Positions 44,629 to 58,224 of a stretch of 64,000 bases of DNA are shown here, piece by piece (the first letter of the stretch is position 1; every line of letters starts with the position of its first letter). The notes under the pieces are model-generated. The model worked only from the letters and a program-made list of their open reading frames with translations. It did not search any database and was not told where the DNA came from. Source of the stretch: Toxorhynchites rutilus septentrionalis (lineage: Eukaryota > Arthropoda > Insecta > Diptera > Culicidae); NCBI RefSeq assembly GCF_029784135.1, contig NC_073746.1, positions 52,405,393 to 52,469,392 on the forward strand. Direction: 5' to 3'. Position numbers and translations under genes: made by a program.

Positions 44629-45145
44629 ACATTTTTAAATGTAAATTTACTAAACTTTTATGTTATGAATAATTGAATAATGAAAAAAAAAGATATTCTT
44701 TGAGATACAGGCTTCATTTCGACATCATTTACAGGTATCCATACAGCCTATAATTTATAATATTAGGCATTTGCAAAAAAGTGCCAGTCAAAACCAATGA
44801 TAAAATGTTTGCGTTAGCAAATTCTGTTGAAAAATAAGCATCGTTAATTTTTCAGTTTTTGTAGTTTTTCAAGTATTTTGTTTCTTGTTTTCATGTTAAG
44901 TGCTAGAAATGGTATGAATCCAAAATAAATGGATGAAGTAAAATGATACTTCATGTAGATATATTCATTAAAATAAGTGTTCTGAATGTGAATCAAGTTT
45001 CGGCGCATGATTCAAATTGCGAACACTTCATTTTGAAATGTAAATTTACTGAACTCTAATGTTATAAATAACTTAATATTCGAAACCCTGACATTCTTTG
45101 GGTTATAGACTTCATTTTAACATCATTTACAGGTATCGATACCGA
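44629..45145 (+). repeat. Diverged direct duplication
   Basis: AAATGTAAATTTACT and a following block ending CATCATTTACAGGTATC occur at about 44635-44740 and again about 399 bp later at 45035-45140 with many differences. This is an old local duplication or two copies of a repeat. Confidence 0.5.
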
Positions 45146-45668
45146 TATAGCGCCTTATAGTTTACATGATCCCGAAACCATGTAAACTATAAGAAACAAA
45201 TACAATCAATAATTACAAGAGCACAATCGATTTTTTTGCGAGCATGACATTTTTCCAAAAAAGATTGGCTAAATGACTTTAATTTTATATATCGATCATA
45301 TGAATCGGTCTGGTAGTTTAAAAGTTATGATTTTTTTGAAATGCATTTTTGCTGTTCGGAATTTGAGAGTCAGTGACAAAAATGGCGTTCGGAATTTGAG
45401 GCTCTATTGTATCCAAAAATCAAATTGAGTAATGAGACACTGTTTAAAGGCCATCAAAGCTTAAGTGTTCGGAATATGAGACAAAACGGTACTTGTGGTA
45501 ACACTGGTGACAGATCTTACTCAATAATTCATGTACTCTCCCAGGAGAATTAGTTGGTCGTTATCTATACTGGCTCACTGATTTACAGAATCTTCGCGGT
45601 CGATAGAAGTTCGGGGTTTATAGCGCACATATTTCCATGAATCCCTTTTGGATACAACGGATACCCCT

Positions 45669-45951
45669 TCTATATCTATATTAGGGTGCCAATGAATGTA
45701 TGGGAAAAATTGACCCTTAAATTTCAAAAAGTTACCCTATACAAAATGTTCACCACCTCGAAAAAACATCCTATGCCTAATATCAGCTCAATCGGATTTA
45801 AGGTAGAATGGTGCGAAGCGGTCAAAGTTTGAGTTTTTTGAAAATCATCATTCACAGGTATCGATTTTTCGAGGTGGTGAACATTTTTTATGGGGTAATT
45901 TTTTTAAATTAGAGATGACCATTTTCATTGGCACCCTAATCTATATCTATT
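45669..45951. mobile_element. Palindromic MITE, family M2
   Basis: Inverted ends TTAGGGTGCCAATGA and its counterpart near 45940 enclose an imperfect palindrome, including inverted GTTCACCACCTCGAAAAA blocks. The flanking TCTATATCTAT recurs before the related sequence at 61773, so it is probably part of the element. About 280 bp, noncoding. Confidence 0.65.
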
Positions 45952-45959
45952 GAATACTT

Positions 45960-46716
45960 TTCTTTGTATGTCTCTGGTTAATAATTCGATCCAAAATACT
46001 CATTCGGATATGATTACGCTTGACATCATCAAAGGATGGAATACAAATATGTATCCATCGTTTGTAATATTATTTCGTACAAATTTTTCTCGCATTTTTG
46101 GAAATCACGGAAAACAATAGAGCAGTTATCCAATTGGGAGAGAAATTTGAGCACGGGGAAACAGTTCTGAACAATTCTATATTATGAAGCATATTCATTG
46201 GTGATAACCGTATGTTTAGAATGTCTTTCTTCCTTTTTTCTGCCACAACAGGGAAACAATTATGACAAGCGGAGCGCTATGAAGGTGATAACCGAGAAGG
46301 ATAACATAAGATGACCTCCTCATACTTGCTACCCCAACGGACTAGGGGAAACTATTCAGACTCGCCATCGAATGTCATCTCGTTTTTCATTAATGTTCAT
46401 GTTCACTGATAGGATTCAGTATCTTACAGTGAGAACATACTGAGATTCGTCTTAAAACCATACGAGCGGATGGTTTTTTCATCATCATCATCGTAACATA
46501 GGCAAACTCTAATCAATTTCTAGAAACTACAGTTCCAAAGATTCCAGTACAATCATCTCCACTGAGATCACAAATGCAGAACATGGCGGAAAATGGTGAT
46601 ATTAAAAATAAGATTTGGGATAGATCTTCGCAACCGACAAGTTTTGGAGCAACTATGATATATTTTTGAATCTACTCAGTTGTATAAGTGACTTTCCACG
46701 TAAAGCGAATGTGGCA
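45960..46716. other. No recognised gene
   Basis: Only short frames. No repeat edge was found before the DD37E copy at 46719. Confidence 0.4.
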
Positions 46717-46718
46717 TA

Positions 46719-47470
46719 AAGGGTGTGTCACATCAAATTGCATCACGGAAAAAACGCTGTAGAAATTTAATTTTTAGGAATTATATCTTCAGCTTTCGCT
46801 TATAATCAGATAAGAGTGTATAGATCACGTTGGCCATGCTTCACTGTCAATTTTTCGTAAATTTGGAAAAATGTCGTCGAACGAAAAAGAGCGTCGTGAA
46901 TTAATCCTGTGCACTCCGGAGTTGGAATCCGGAGTTGTCACATCGGGACATCGGTAAGATGCTGGGAATCGTCCAATCCACGGTCAGCAGAGTACTAAAA
47001 CGATACTTCGAGAACCTAACCATCGACCGGAAGGTGAAGAACGGCAAAAATGGATACTCCGTCAGTGAAAAAGATCACAAGCGCGTAGTTAAGCAGTTTA
47101 GACGTGATCCGAGAAGTTCGGTCCGGGATGTCGCCAATAAGCTGAATTTGTCAAGTTCATTCGTCCAGTGGACCAAGCAGCGGGAGGGCCTGCGTACATA
47201 CAAGGTTCAGAAGGCTCCTAACCGCGACGAAAGGCAAAACATGGTGGGGAAGACGCGAGCCCGGAAGCTGTATACCGAAATGCTGACGAAGCCGCATTGC
47301 CTGGTAATGGACGACGAAACCTACATCAAAGCGGACTTTCGTCAGCTGCCGGGCCTGTTGTTCTTCTCCGCAGAGGACAAATTCAGCGTTCCGGAGGAGA
47401 TTCGCAAGCAGAAACTATCCAAGTTTGCCAAAAAGTACATGGTGTGGCAAGCGATCTGCTCTTGCGGAAA
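46719..47470 (+). mobile_element. DD37E element, copy 2, 3'-truncated
   Basis: Nearly identical to 32360-33111, with the TA (46717-46718) and left inverted repeat intact. It breaks at about 47470, inside the coding region, and runs straight into Helitron minisatellite sequence. The right half and right inverted repeat are missing. Confidence 0.9.
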
Positions 47471-47561
47471 TACAAATGCCATACAAATGGTATACAAATT
47501 TCTGCATTATTCGAGAATTATTCAAGCAAATGAAACCAAATTAGGAATATTGAGGTTTTAG
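46871..47561 (+). pseudogene. DD37E transposase fragment fused to Helitron sequence
   Basis: It has the same start (46871) and the same early frame change as copy 1, so the mutation is shared. The frame from about 46935 encodes the helix-turn-helix and the first catalytic D (VMDDETYIKADF), ends its transposase part at AICSCG, and continues for about 28 codons through minisatellite sequence to a stop at 47561. The second D and the E are absent. The chimeric tail has no expected function. Confidence 0.8.
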
Positions 47562-47735
47562 GGTGTAATAAATGTTTCTATGGTGATAAGACTCTCCATC
47601 CCCCTCTCTAAGGGGAGGCTGACATATAAATGAAACACAAATTTCTGGTGAATACACTCCTCCACGAAACACAAACTTCTGCATAACTCGAGAACTAATC
47701 AAGCACAATTTGGGATGTGAGGGTTTTTGAATTCA
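47471..47735 (+). repeat. Helitron minisatellite fragment
   Basis: About two partial units (ATACAAATTTCTGCATTATT, GAAACCAAATTAGGA, TTTTAGGGTGTAATAAATGT, then a second decayed unit) adjoin the truncated DD37E copy. Confidence 0.7.
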
Positions 47736-47759
47736 TTAGTGGAAGAAGGTTTCAAAACT

Positions 47760-48560
47760 TTCTTCCAGTAATGAAGACCGGAGGGTAACTTTCTGCTTCA
47801 GTTGCCTTGATGGACTCAATCCCGGAATCGGAAATGAAATAGTCCGCTTTACTGCTCCTAATGAAGTTGATTGTAAGCAATCTTCGATATAGCTAATTAG
47901 TAACATCAGCTAACAAACGTCAGTTACTGTATAGCAGGACGAGTAAATACTAGTTAGCGTTAATTAAGTAAACAGATAATCTTGTTTTGGATGTCTTGGT
48001 CCGTATTCGATGAAGAGCGGGATGAGAAGCATCATTTTTTTCCACTAACTGGCACAAGTTCAATACCAACTGTTCTGGTGAGGTCCTGGAACAGGAATCT
48101 CCCTGATAAAAAGAGACCGAAGGGAAAATAGGCGAGGGTGGGAAATTTTACATTTTAAGAATTACGTGTTTTTAGAGTTATATCAAAGACACTCGGAGAC
48201 ACTCTGTGAAAGGAATGCTTTTACCATGTCACATTGGTTCGGTACCACAGTTCAATAAATTGGAAAAAAAGAGTGAAATTACACCCTGCATCATCGACCA
48301 CAGCGCAGGTTAGCGGACATTAGTAGCCAGTATACAACAAGATCGATCGAATGTAATGAATGCGAATGAAGAAGTGTGGAACCAGTATCCGGGGAATGGA
48401 ATTAGGTTTACCATCAAGTGTGCTATCTCTTTGAGGAATAGTTTTCTATCTTTCGAGATTGACCACCGCCAGGGGGAGTAAGGGGAGACGGGAGTGGTGG
48501 TAGAAAACTTTTTGTCCGCAAAGTTAGCTTTGATCAAAAGCTCTCGTCTCAAATGTGACC
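47760..48560 (-). repeat. Unidentified dispersed repeat U1, copy 1
   Basis: Blocks on the minus strand (48552-48400 and 47935-47770) match, in the same order, plus-strand blocks at 58240-58370 and 58890-59010. The first contains GACAAAAAGTTTTCT and AAAGAGATAGCACACTTG. The last contains AAAGATTGC, AACTTCATTAG, AAAGCGG-CTATTTCATT and CAAGGCAACTG-AGCAGAAAGT. The first block keeps a partly conserved reading frame (KA-F-DKKFS then W-SI-KD-KLFLKEIAHL). The family is not recognised, and the termini are undefined. Confidence 0.55.
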
Positions 48561-48564
48561 CGGC

Positions 48565-49635
48565 TTTTCGACGTGATGTTCAAAGATTATTACTTCAAGA
48601 AAACTGCTTTGATGTTCTGGATCATTTTCGAAAATTTGTTCGTGATAAGTTTGATGAAGTTTTGATGAACACGTTTGAAACCCGAAATTTAAAGTAAGTT
48701 CTGCTTTTATCTTCTATTCCGTCCGAGAATCACGATACCACAATTGGATCTTAAGAATCTTGTTGTTTTGAGAAAATTGTTTGGAATTGATACCATGTCA
48801 GTTGGTCGGTGTTGTGTCAAAGCGGAAAGATATTTTTCAGCTACACTTTGCTGTTCTAACTTTTGATGAACACACAACATAAATTCATTTCGAATGATCA
48901 AGGTGAATATATCACAGTATGCAGTCAGATTGGACGTTCGACTGGTTACAAATCACATTAAGTGTTCCGACTAAATGATGCATAGGCGTCACGGTGAAGA
49001 TAATCTATCGAATTGGACCGGTAGTTTAAACGTTTCAAAAGGGTTTTTGCACAATGCTCACCCAACTTTCCACTGCATACTTTTTTATCATGACAATAAT
49101 AAATGTATAACATTAATTTCCAACGTTCGTGTTATTGTCGTCGGAAGCAGTTCAAGCGACAGAAAACGCCAGCGAAAACGCAAAAAGTAGCAAAAAGAGT
49201 TAAATACTTCCGAGAAAAAAAATTAATTAAAACTTTTGCGTCTCATTGATCTTATTAGTAGGTGGAAAAACGAGAAAATTCGCAAGCGGAAGCTGTTCGC
49301 GTCTCCCGTAAGAAATAATGGGTAATCCGCGAATGTTAATGGGGAATGGGGGAAAATTTAAAGTTAATTTTTCTAAATCCTTGGATTATGAACATTGTAT
49401 GTGGGTGTGCTCTGCAGGGGTACGAACAAAGATGGCTTACGAATTGTGTCGATTATAATTGAATTAAATATATCCCGCTGTGAAATTAGGTGAACATGTG
49501 AATAAGTCTTTAATGGGCAGCCTGTCTTTGGAAGGAGCAATGTTCGCGATTATTTCATGAAAAAATTATTATCCATTAATGTTCAAAGAATCAGAAAATT
49601 GCAAATTATTTTAACAGAAATATTGACATATGAAT
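48565..49635. other. No recognised gene
   Basis: The frame at 48494-48697 runs into the U1 repeat and shows no known domain. The remainder is AT-rich. Confidence 0.4.
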
Positions 49636-49638
49636 ACT

Positions 49639-51190
49639 TTTTTTTTTATTAATTCGTTTATTTTTGTAGGCTCAGTAACTTAAGTTTAAAGGAGCCGAAT
49701 TCTGAAATATAATTTTAAAACTATATATATAAACAATTTTCTTACATCTATGGTTAATAAGGTGGAAAACCGATTACTCGCGGTGTACTCGAGTTTAGAA
49801 GGGTGACATATTTTTAGGAGAAGGATGGGGCATAAGGAAACTGTAACAATGTTGATGAACACTCAATTCTTAAATCTGTTCGTATATCTATAGTGTTTTT
49901 ACATTTCAACTTATTCTACTATTTATAGCAAGGGTACGAATTACCCGCAAAGGAAGGAAAGGAGGGTGTACGGACATAGGGACAATCACACACGAAGATC
50001 GATAACTTTAAGGAAAACATATATATGGGACATGTAATCAAGGTCTAACCGAGCCAACACATCTCTCACCGGTACATTGGGCTGTCTTCCTCGGGCCCGA
50101 AGGGAGTTTTCTAAATTCGATCTGGCGACCAGATACACCTCGCACGACCAAACAACGTGCTCGATGTCGCGATAACCTTGGCCACAAACACAGAGATTGC
50201 TGCTGGCAAGATTGAAACGAAAGAGTAGTGCATCTAACGAACAGTGATTGGACATGAGTCGGGAGAAGGTACGAATAAAGTCCCGACTCAATTCCAGACT
50301 TTTGAAGCACGGATTGAGGCTAACCTTAGGGATAATCGAGTGAAACCAACGGCCCAATTCATCTTCATTCCACTTGCGTTGCCAGTTAGCGATGGTATTT
50401 TTGCGGACTAAAGAATAAAATTCATTGAAGGCGATTTGACGCTGATAAATATCGCTTTCAATTGCACCTACCTTAGCTAATGAGTCAGCCCTCTCATTAC
50501 CCGGAATTGAGCAATGTGAAGGGACCCAGACAAAGGTAATGACATAACAGCGTCTGGATAAAGCACTCAAAATTTTTCGTATTCTCTCAAGGAAGTACGG
50601 CGAGTGCTTTTCTGGCCTCACCGAACGGATAGCTTCGACAGAGCTAAGACTATCCGTTACAATGTATTTAATAGTGTTCAACAGGTCGTGAGGCGACGCT
50701 GTCCAGCGCCCAATGAATTGCTGCCAATTCAGCAATATACACTGAGCAAGGATTCTGAAGACTGTGTGAGGTGCTAAAAAATTCGTTGAACACTCCAAAT
50801 CCTGTGGATTAATTTATAGTGGACCCATCAGTAAAGTACATATTTTAACAATTTATACCCCTATATTTTTCATCGAAGATCGTTGGAGCGATCCTCGATC
50901 GTTGGTAATCTGAATATCCATGGATATCTTGCTTCATGGACAGATCAAAATGCACAGAGGAATTGATGTAGTCAGGGAAACAAACACGGTTGGGAATATA
51001 CGAAGAAGGATCAACCTGCATGGAGATGAATTCATGATGTGAACTCATGAATCCGGAGTGAAAATTTAGCTCGATCAGCCGCTCAAAATTTCCGATCACC
51101 AATGGGTTCATGACCTTACACCGGATGAAGAACCGAAGAGATAATAAATTGAAGCGATCTTTTAGTGGGAGTAGGCCTGCCAAAACTTAT
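49639..51190 (-). mobile_element. 5'-truncated LINE with RNase H
   Basis: On the minus strand it ends in an A tail (T run at 49639-49650) after GAGCCTACAAAAATAAACG. It has a 3' UTR of about 330 bp and the C-terminal end of a LINE ORF2. Homology stops at about 51190, as expected for incomplete target-primed reverse transcription. The RNase H domain places it in the I/LOA/R1-like group of LINEs. Confidence 0.8.
49986..51183 (-). pseudogene. LINE ORF2 C-terminal part (RNase H and zinc knuckle)
   Basis: On the minus strand from 51183, a post-reverse-transcriptase linker (AGLLPLKDRF, RCKVMNPLVIGNFE, DLSMKQDIHG) leads to an RNase H domain. Its catalytic residues are visible in YFTDGS, AELAAIHWAL, VTDSLSSVEAI and GNERADSLAKVG. 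The C-terminal cysteine/histidine motif follows: CVCGQGYRDIEHVVWSC. A stop after INC (about 50846), another about 50813 and a frameshift near 50670 break the protein. RNase H would remove RNA from RNA-DNA hybrids during reverse transcription. The reverse transcriptase core and endonuclease are absent through 5' truncation. Confidence 0.85.
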
Positions 51191-51194
51191 GAAT

Positions 51195-53378
51195 ACTTTA
51201 TCATGAAGCTAAGTAAGGCACTTCCAGCTTTCGACTGACATTAATTATTCAACAATACTTTGTGATTTTCTCAGTTCCTGACTACTCCATTTCATAACTG
51301 CAGGCGCCATTCTGTAGCATTTATTTGCCTCTTAGCATACCTACAATATCACTCTCGAAAACACACTTCTATATGATGGTGATACCTATTTCATTAATTT
51401 ATTAAACATATTGATTCAAATGTTGAAAAGACACCATGAGCCTACATTCTTTCTTCCAGTGCAGTGGCTGTATGTATAGTATAATAGAAAAAATTTCAGA
51501 GATGCCAAAAGGATGCTGTCAATATTGAAATTATTTTAAAATATACTAAAATCACGACCATATGTCTTGTATTATGTGAATTTAGAATACTCGTAGAAAG
51601 AATTTTCAAACAACCATCTGACATCCATCCCCAGACACGGGTAGGCATACGTATAATTTAAATTCAGCTTGCATATTCATACTGCTCGCGATAACACAAA
51701 CACGTGAATCTTTATTTACATTTAATTATACTAGGCACATGTTTCATCCGTGGAAAATATAAATTGAAACGTTCAACGTATGCCGCTCGTTTCAAAGACG
51801 TGGTGCTGTCTTGAAGAATAATATCGTCAAACATGAACCGCTGGTATGAAGAACGACGTACCATGATTTTCGCAATTCATCCTCGCTAATGAATTCTGAC
51901 TCATCGAAACGATCCTCACCTATCCGCCTCACCTCCCGTGTGCCGTTTTTAATTACATAAATTCCATGCGAGTGATTTCATGACCGAAAGTCTTTTGCTG
52001 ACGGCCAGATCCTCTACGTGTTCGTTGAAATTTCTGTCGGCTTCGCTCATGATTGTGGCTGAATTTCTTCTAGTAGTTTTTGAAATAATGTATTTCTTTT
52101 ATCACTACAGCGTGGAACACATTTCTCCATATTCACTTCATTCTGCTTTAAATGAAGAGCATTTCTCTTACTGAAATGTCACTCATTACTTCCAAAACTC
52201 CCAAATTTTAATCCGCATTGGTGTCCTATTATGCACCGAAGTACAGACTCACGAGATTTTCCATGATGACTGCCTACTGAACTCATAATTCTTACTCCCC
52301 TACTGCACGTTTTCACCTGGAGACCAGACAAGTTTCATTAGTGCGCTGCATATCGGAAATGAGAGTACCGCTGGTACAACACACAGTGAAATGTGACATT
52401 AATGTTTCCCTTCAACTTCCGTGGTTTTTGGCTTCCCTTTCCTGCGAAACAGCCCAATTGGCCTAAGGGCGATAATAATTACATTTCCGCGTTCCTCGGA
52501 GACTTGGCTCGATCTGAAACTGTTGTGGATAAACAATGGGCACGACACGATACATCGCTGTGTGTTATATTTGTAATTAATTGTGCACAATTGACAGACA
52601 TGTTAAGCTGTGTTCATAAAAAGCCCACTCTATAATTTGATATTTGTCGAGTGTATTATTACTATCCATCATTCCAGCCTTCATTATAGTGCTGTAGCCA
52701 TATATGTTCAATAATTATTTCTCGCTTTAAAATATATATATTACGTTTCATAATGGAAATGCTATTTATTCTACGAAATCAACGGTACGGTGATGGTTGA
52801 AATATACCACAACATCTCATGTGAAATGCCCCGAATTTCAGTTTGAATAATTTGTATGATATTGATACATTTCCAAACGTAAATAGAAATTCTGAAAATG
52901 AATATAGCGTTTCCATCATTTGACCGTAAATTCATCAGAAAAGGTTAGGCAGACATCTGGAAGAAAAACAGAAAAAAAAATACTAGAGGAGGTGTTTTTC
53001 ATTTAATATTTGCTTCTAGGTACAGCGAAACATCCTGTCACCCCGACAACTATAATAGCACATCCACTTTGAACATAGGAAGTAAGGAGGAAAATCATTT
53101 TCACAGACAACGTAATAAATATCCTCATAATTTTTTCCGACATTCGATTCGTCTAGCCCATTTTTGATGCTTTTCGGACTCGCTTTTGATAACTCATCGT
53201 GTAAACTGCCGTTTTTCCTTTCTAAGAAAAACCAAAATAATCCGGAAAATCAACAAACTAATAATAAGTGATACGTTTTCATCGTGTTCGTCCCCGGAGA
53301 GGAAACTACTTTACCTTTAGACGGTCATGGGATATTGAGTGATAAGACAATAAGCAACCGTTGTACGGATTTTTTAAC
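51195..53378. other. No recognised gene
   Basis: AT-rich with short frames. No domain, inverted repeat or SINE box pair could be supported. Confidence 0.4.
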
Positions 53379-53380
53379 AA

Positions 53381-53573
53381 GGTGATTCAGAAAGTTTTGT
53401 TCCTTATCACAAAATATTAGACCTGTATTTTCAATTTTAGGCTATAACACTTGCCAAAAAAATGGTTTCTATTTATAGGACCACTCTAAAATAAAAAATA
53501 CTGGTCTAATATTTTGCGATAAGGAACAAAACTACCAAATTTTCATGAAAATCTGAATCCACTATATAGATTT
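53381..53573. mobile_element. Small foldback MITE
   Basis: The arms AGTTTTGTTCCTTATC-CAA through AATATTAGACC-GTATTTT (53393-53442) pair with the inverse at 53487-53533 with few mismatches. An outer GATTCAG/CTGAATC pair suggests ends at about 53381 and 53573. The transcript would fold into a strong hairpin. Confidence 0.6.
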
Positions 53574-53831
53574 GGCATGGATTCACGAAAATAATTCTGA
53601 AATTCTACAGTTCAGTAATATCCTAAAACGCACAGTTGACAAAAAACGAGGACACCAGTTGTTAATCACTGTACAATAATTTGGATGAGGAGAATCTTGA
53701 GAAAAATTGTTCATATTATGTGCAAATGCATCCTTTCATAATTGCCTTTCATGAGAAACAACAATAATGATTTGACGAATTAACAAATATTATGTATCAG
53801 GGAATTAGCCAGATGGAAGCTTTATTATTCA

Positions 53832-54262
<431 letters not shown>

Positions 54263-54269
54263 TTTTCAA

Positions 54270-57200
54270 CTTGGGCAAGGTATCTACGAAAAAACAAGTT
54301 AATTTATACCATGGTGATCTCCAAATACTTCTAATACAACGCAATGTCCTTCCTTTTCATTTGCCACCAACAGTGATTCCATAATGCTTCACAGTGGAGC
54401 GTTACGACGTTTTTAATAGAGAAGGACGAGCAACTCATGCCTACAACGGACCAACAGACGAAACGGGACGATTCGGACAAATACTTGTGTTCGACAACTC
54501 GTACATCGAACGACAACTCGTGTTTCATTGTTCATCCATGTATGTCAAGCTCTGCGGATTCATTAAGAATTTCTGAAACGTTATTGCTACTGGTGAATGA
54601 TCATTCACTGCAAAGGTTTATTTATTTATAATGATGTACATTCCTCGAGAGATAAAGTCATCTTCACAATACCGTTTGACTATAGATCTGGTCCTTGGCT
54701 GCAGTCCTCCAACCTTGCTCTTAAGGGGATTTTCTTTACCCCCTTTACCTGCACCACCTGTTTATTCGTTTCCGCCACACATTCTAGCACTTATACCCCG
54801 TCTATCGCACTCGTTTTACTTCTAGATGCTGTGTTGAAAGTACCTGTAATTAAAATATAACCAAATTTAACTTGTCTGTGTATTCATAAATTATGTGAAA
54901 CATACTGATGAATGAAATAAAAATGCTTCTTATTTATTGAATCATTCAATAATTCAATCAAAACCCGTTGTTTCCATCATAGAAACCACAAGCAAACAAC
55001 TTTCGATACCCCTATTCAGTTTATGCATTAAATTCTACAGTCAAACAATAAATTAAACAAAAAAACTCAATATTTCATTGATAAAAAAGAAAACTTCAAT
55101 CAAATCAATTCATTTGCGACGCTTTTTCTTCTACTTCTTTTACATTCTTTTATGTTTCTCTTCTGCAGTTGAGGCTTTCGGTGATGAATTCTGCTGCTGG
55201 ACAAACTCGTTGCCGTTTAAATTTACAGAGGGCAGGTTCTTGCTTGAAGTGTTACAACAACGCAGCTTCAAATGAATTTTTAGTAGGGTATGTGGGGTCA
55301 ATTTGAACCCCCTAAGCAAATCATCTTATATTTCCAAACCAATACGGTCTAAATAAGAAAATGTCTTGATTAATGTATCCATCATATTGTCCGTACCTGG
55401 CATCAAGCGATTGCCACCTTTTTCTCGCAATGCAAAATTTCCAGAATGATATGAAATTGGGATCAAGAGAAAAATCTTTTGCTAGAGCTTTTCGCTAATA
55501 AGGACTAAGACCTCTATGATATATACATTATGAAAGTTCATTTAGAATGGGAAAATATTTTTCAACAAAATGGTGCATATTTGACCACTCAAATTGGACA
55601 ATCCGAAACATTTTAAAAATAGTTTTGAATTTCACCCAAAAATAATGGATTACTTTTTCCCCAACCTAATATGTCTCCAATACAGACCATTTCCTCCAAC
55701 AACGTCGTGACGTTTAATAAAATTTAACAGATATTTCATTACTTAGTTCCGAACCAAATTGTTATTTAATTATTATTTTATTGTTTAATAACTTATTCAG
55801 TTGGAAACGTTTCTGTTGCAAAAAAAAATGTAGAAATTACGAAACAAAAAATATAGTTCAGCTCATCATATGTGTTATGCAGCTTTAGGATTCTCTTTCA
55901 CTGTAATTTTAGTTATCCTTTTTTTCTAAAAGATGCTTGCCATAAACATATTTCATTTTTTACCTTTTTTAAGAAAGAAATCAAATGTCAAAAATAAAAT
56001 CGCTTGTTTCGTTTCTAAAATTTTTCTGTGTGTTGGTTCACGACTAACCATCATTAGTCGTATTTCCATTATGTTTATTATTTGATTGAAAATAACATCC
56101 TATTTATCATATTTATGTCGCAAAATGTGCTGAAATGCGTTCGTTATTCATCAGACATTTATTTCGCTACATTGTTCCTTGAGCCTCAGCCTGATCGATT
56201 CCGCGAGCGGTCGGCGTCAATTTTCATATATGTGGGTTTCACTCGCCTCATAGCATTCAATTTGTTTAATTTGTTTTAACGAATTATCAACAAGAAAAAC
56301 AGCGCGTGGTTTTTCTTCCTGTCACTTTCGTTATTCAATAGGTTCGATATCAATTGATTTCACTGTGACCTTTTCGATGCAAACATTTTGATTCCGCGTT
56401 GCGTGGTTCCACGGTTTCCGGACTATGCTCAAATCACATTCATACGATATACATGGGTAATACCCCAAAAGGTCTCTTTCGGCATAAGGGTTTGCGTTTA
56501 GCAAAAGAATAGACAGTATTAGGCAGGATTTTGAAATCGAGCCTTGTACGTGCTGAGCAGGCAGATAACCGACCTATACTGGTTAAGCCAGCCTGAAGAG
56601 ATTTGTTTGTTTACATGTGTACGATTTGTAGCACGCTTATTTTTATATATTCGAGAAGTGCCATTTGTTATATCTTCACGAAGCATATGTCTTCCAAAAA
56701 ACAAAAAAAAACAATGCTCCCTCGCAGCGGTTAGTCGTTTCGAATAACAATTTGTCAAAAGCTGTCATCCATCGTAGTCTATCAAAAATGTACTCATGGA
56801 TGATCAACCTTTTTCGCCAGTCTCTAAACAATTTGTCGGTTTCCCTTGTATTGATTTATACGCATATATCATTTGTCATCGCTTCTCCGAATATGTGTGT
56901 TTTTTTTGCTTTATTGTGCCGAACCTGTATTCTGTATGTCAGACTTGATTTTCATGATTCAGTGTCTGATGTTCACAAAAAGATGTATTTGATTCATATG
57001 TCCCCGCAGACGGGCGATCGAACAGTAACTATTGTTATGTTGAAATATACCAGTGGAATATTAATGGAGGAGGAATAAATTTCCGTGAGATAAATGGCTT
57101 GTTGATAAAGTCAATATGAATGAACTGAGCAGTGGAGTGAAAATGTGTGCAGAATTGGGTGAACGATTATTGCTGTATGTAAACACTTTGAAACTAATGT

Positions 57201-58215
57201 TACATGTCATCTGGTCTTTTTTGCAGAAACTTTTCAATAATTTTATCAATGGTCATTAATCCTGGATAGAGCAAAAATCTTCGTTATTCTCAACTCAATT
57301 GCCGGTCTCTCAAATGGAACTTTGCGTGTGTCACGTTTCCGTGTAAGATGAACGTTACAAACATGATTGCAGAGTATGGTGCACTTATCGATTAATTACA
57401 GCATTGCGTGGGATGGAATTCTCCACACCGTTTCTGTGTCAAGAACATTCTATAAAGGCGGTTGAAACAAGAAGATTATGTGTTCCATTTGAACTAACTG
57501 TTTCTTCAATCTCCGCCGAATCAGACTCAAGGCACTATGCAATTAGCATCCTCTGAATTGAATTCTATGCAATTCAGGTAAAATCTTTTGTGAGCAATTC
57601 CGCTCTGTTGTCGATCCCGTCTTGAAAATCAAGCGGAAGGTATCGCATAGTCCCTTTGCCATTTCATGCCAAATATACGCTTATATTCTTCTGTCAGCAC
57701 AATGCGTCTGTTGTCTGTGTGCGGAATTTCCGCTGCCGGTGAAAATTTCATACGCCATGTTGCTGCACAAATGGGGTCGCATGAGAGGGTGAGATGAAAA
57801 CTTTCTTCTGCTGTCCTCAACAATCGTTCAGGCATTCCGTTCCGGCGAAAAATGTTCCTATGAACAGATTTCTGATGTTATAACATATCACTGAGCCAAA
57901 TGCGTGTTCGTATGTACATTTGATTGATATTAAATCAATTGCAAGCAACTTATTGAGACATCTTGCCGTTCGTTGCAGATTCATCTAATAAACCACAACC
58001 TTCAGAGAAAAAGTAAACCAAAGTTCACGCTAAGTTTAGAGTCCTACATGTTCGGTCATGTTCAGGTCAAATTCCAAACAAATGGATATTTATTTATCCA
58101 TCAAAACCTATCACAAACAAAACACTAACGAAAAGATCTAGATTATCAAAGCAATTCTCGTAACTAAATGAATACTAAACATCATCTTGAAATGCCAGGT
58201 CACGTATAGGACGAG
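54270..58215. other. No recognised gene
   Basis: About 4 kb without a supportable gene. The 55285-55310 segment GGGGTCAATTTGAACCCC is a short palindrome. The longest open frame (56665-57078) overlaps others and has no domain. Confidence 0.4.
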
Positions 58216-58224
58216 AGCTTTTCC

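Noticed and set aside
45340..45488. Repeated GTTCGGAAT[T/A]TGAG motifs ending at a CGGTA, considered as a MITE related to family M1
   Set aside because: Only one end is visible and the sequence differs from M1, so the element cannot be delimited.
55280..55690. GGGGTCAATTTGAACCCC palindrome as a transposon terminus
   Set aside because: No matching second end or target duplication was found.
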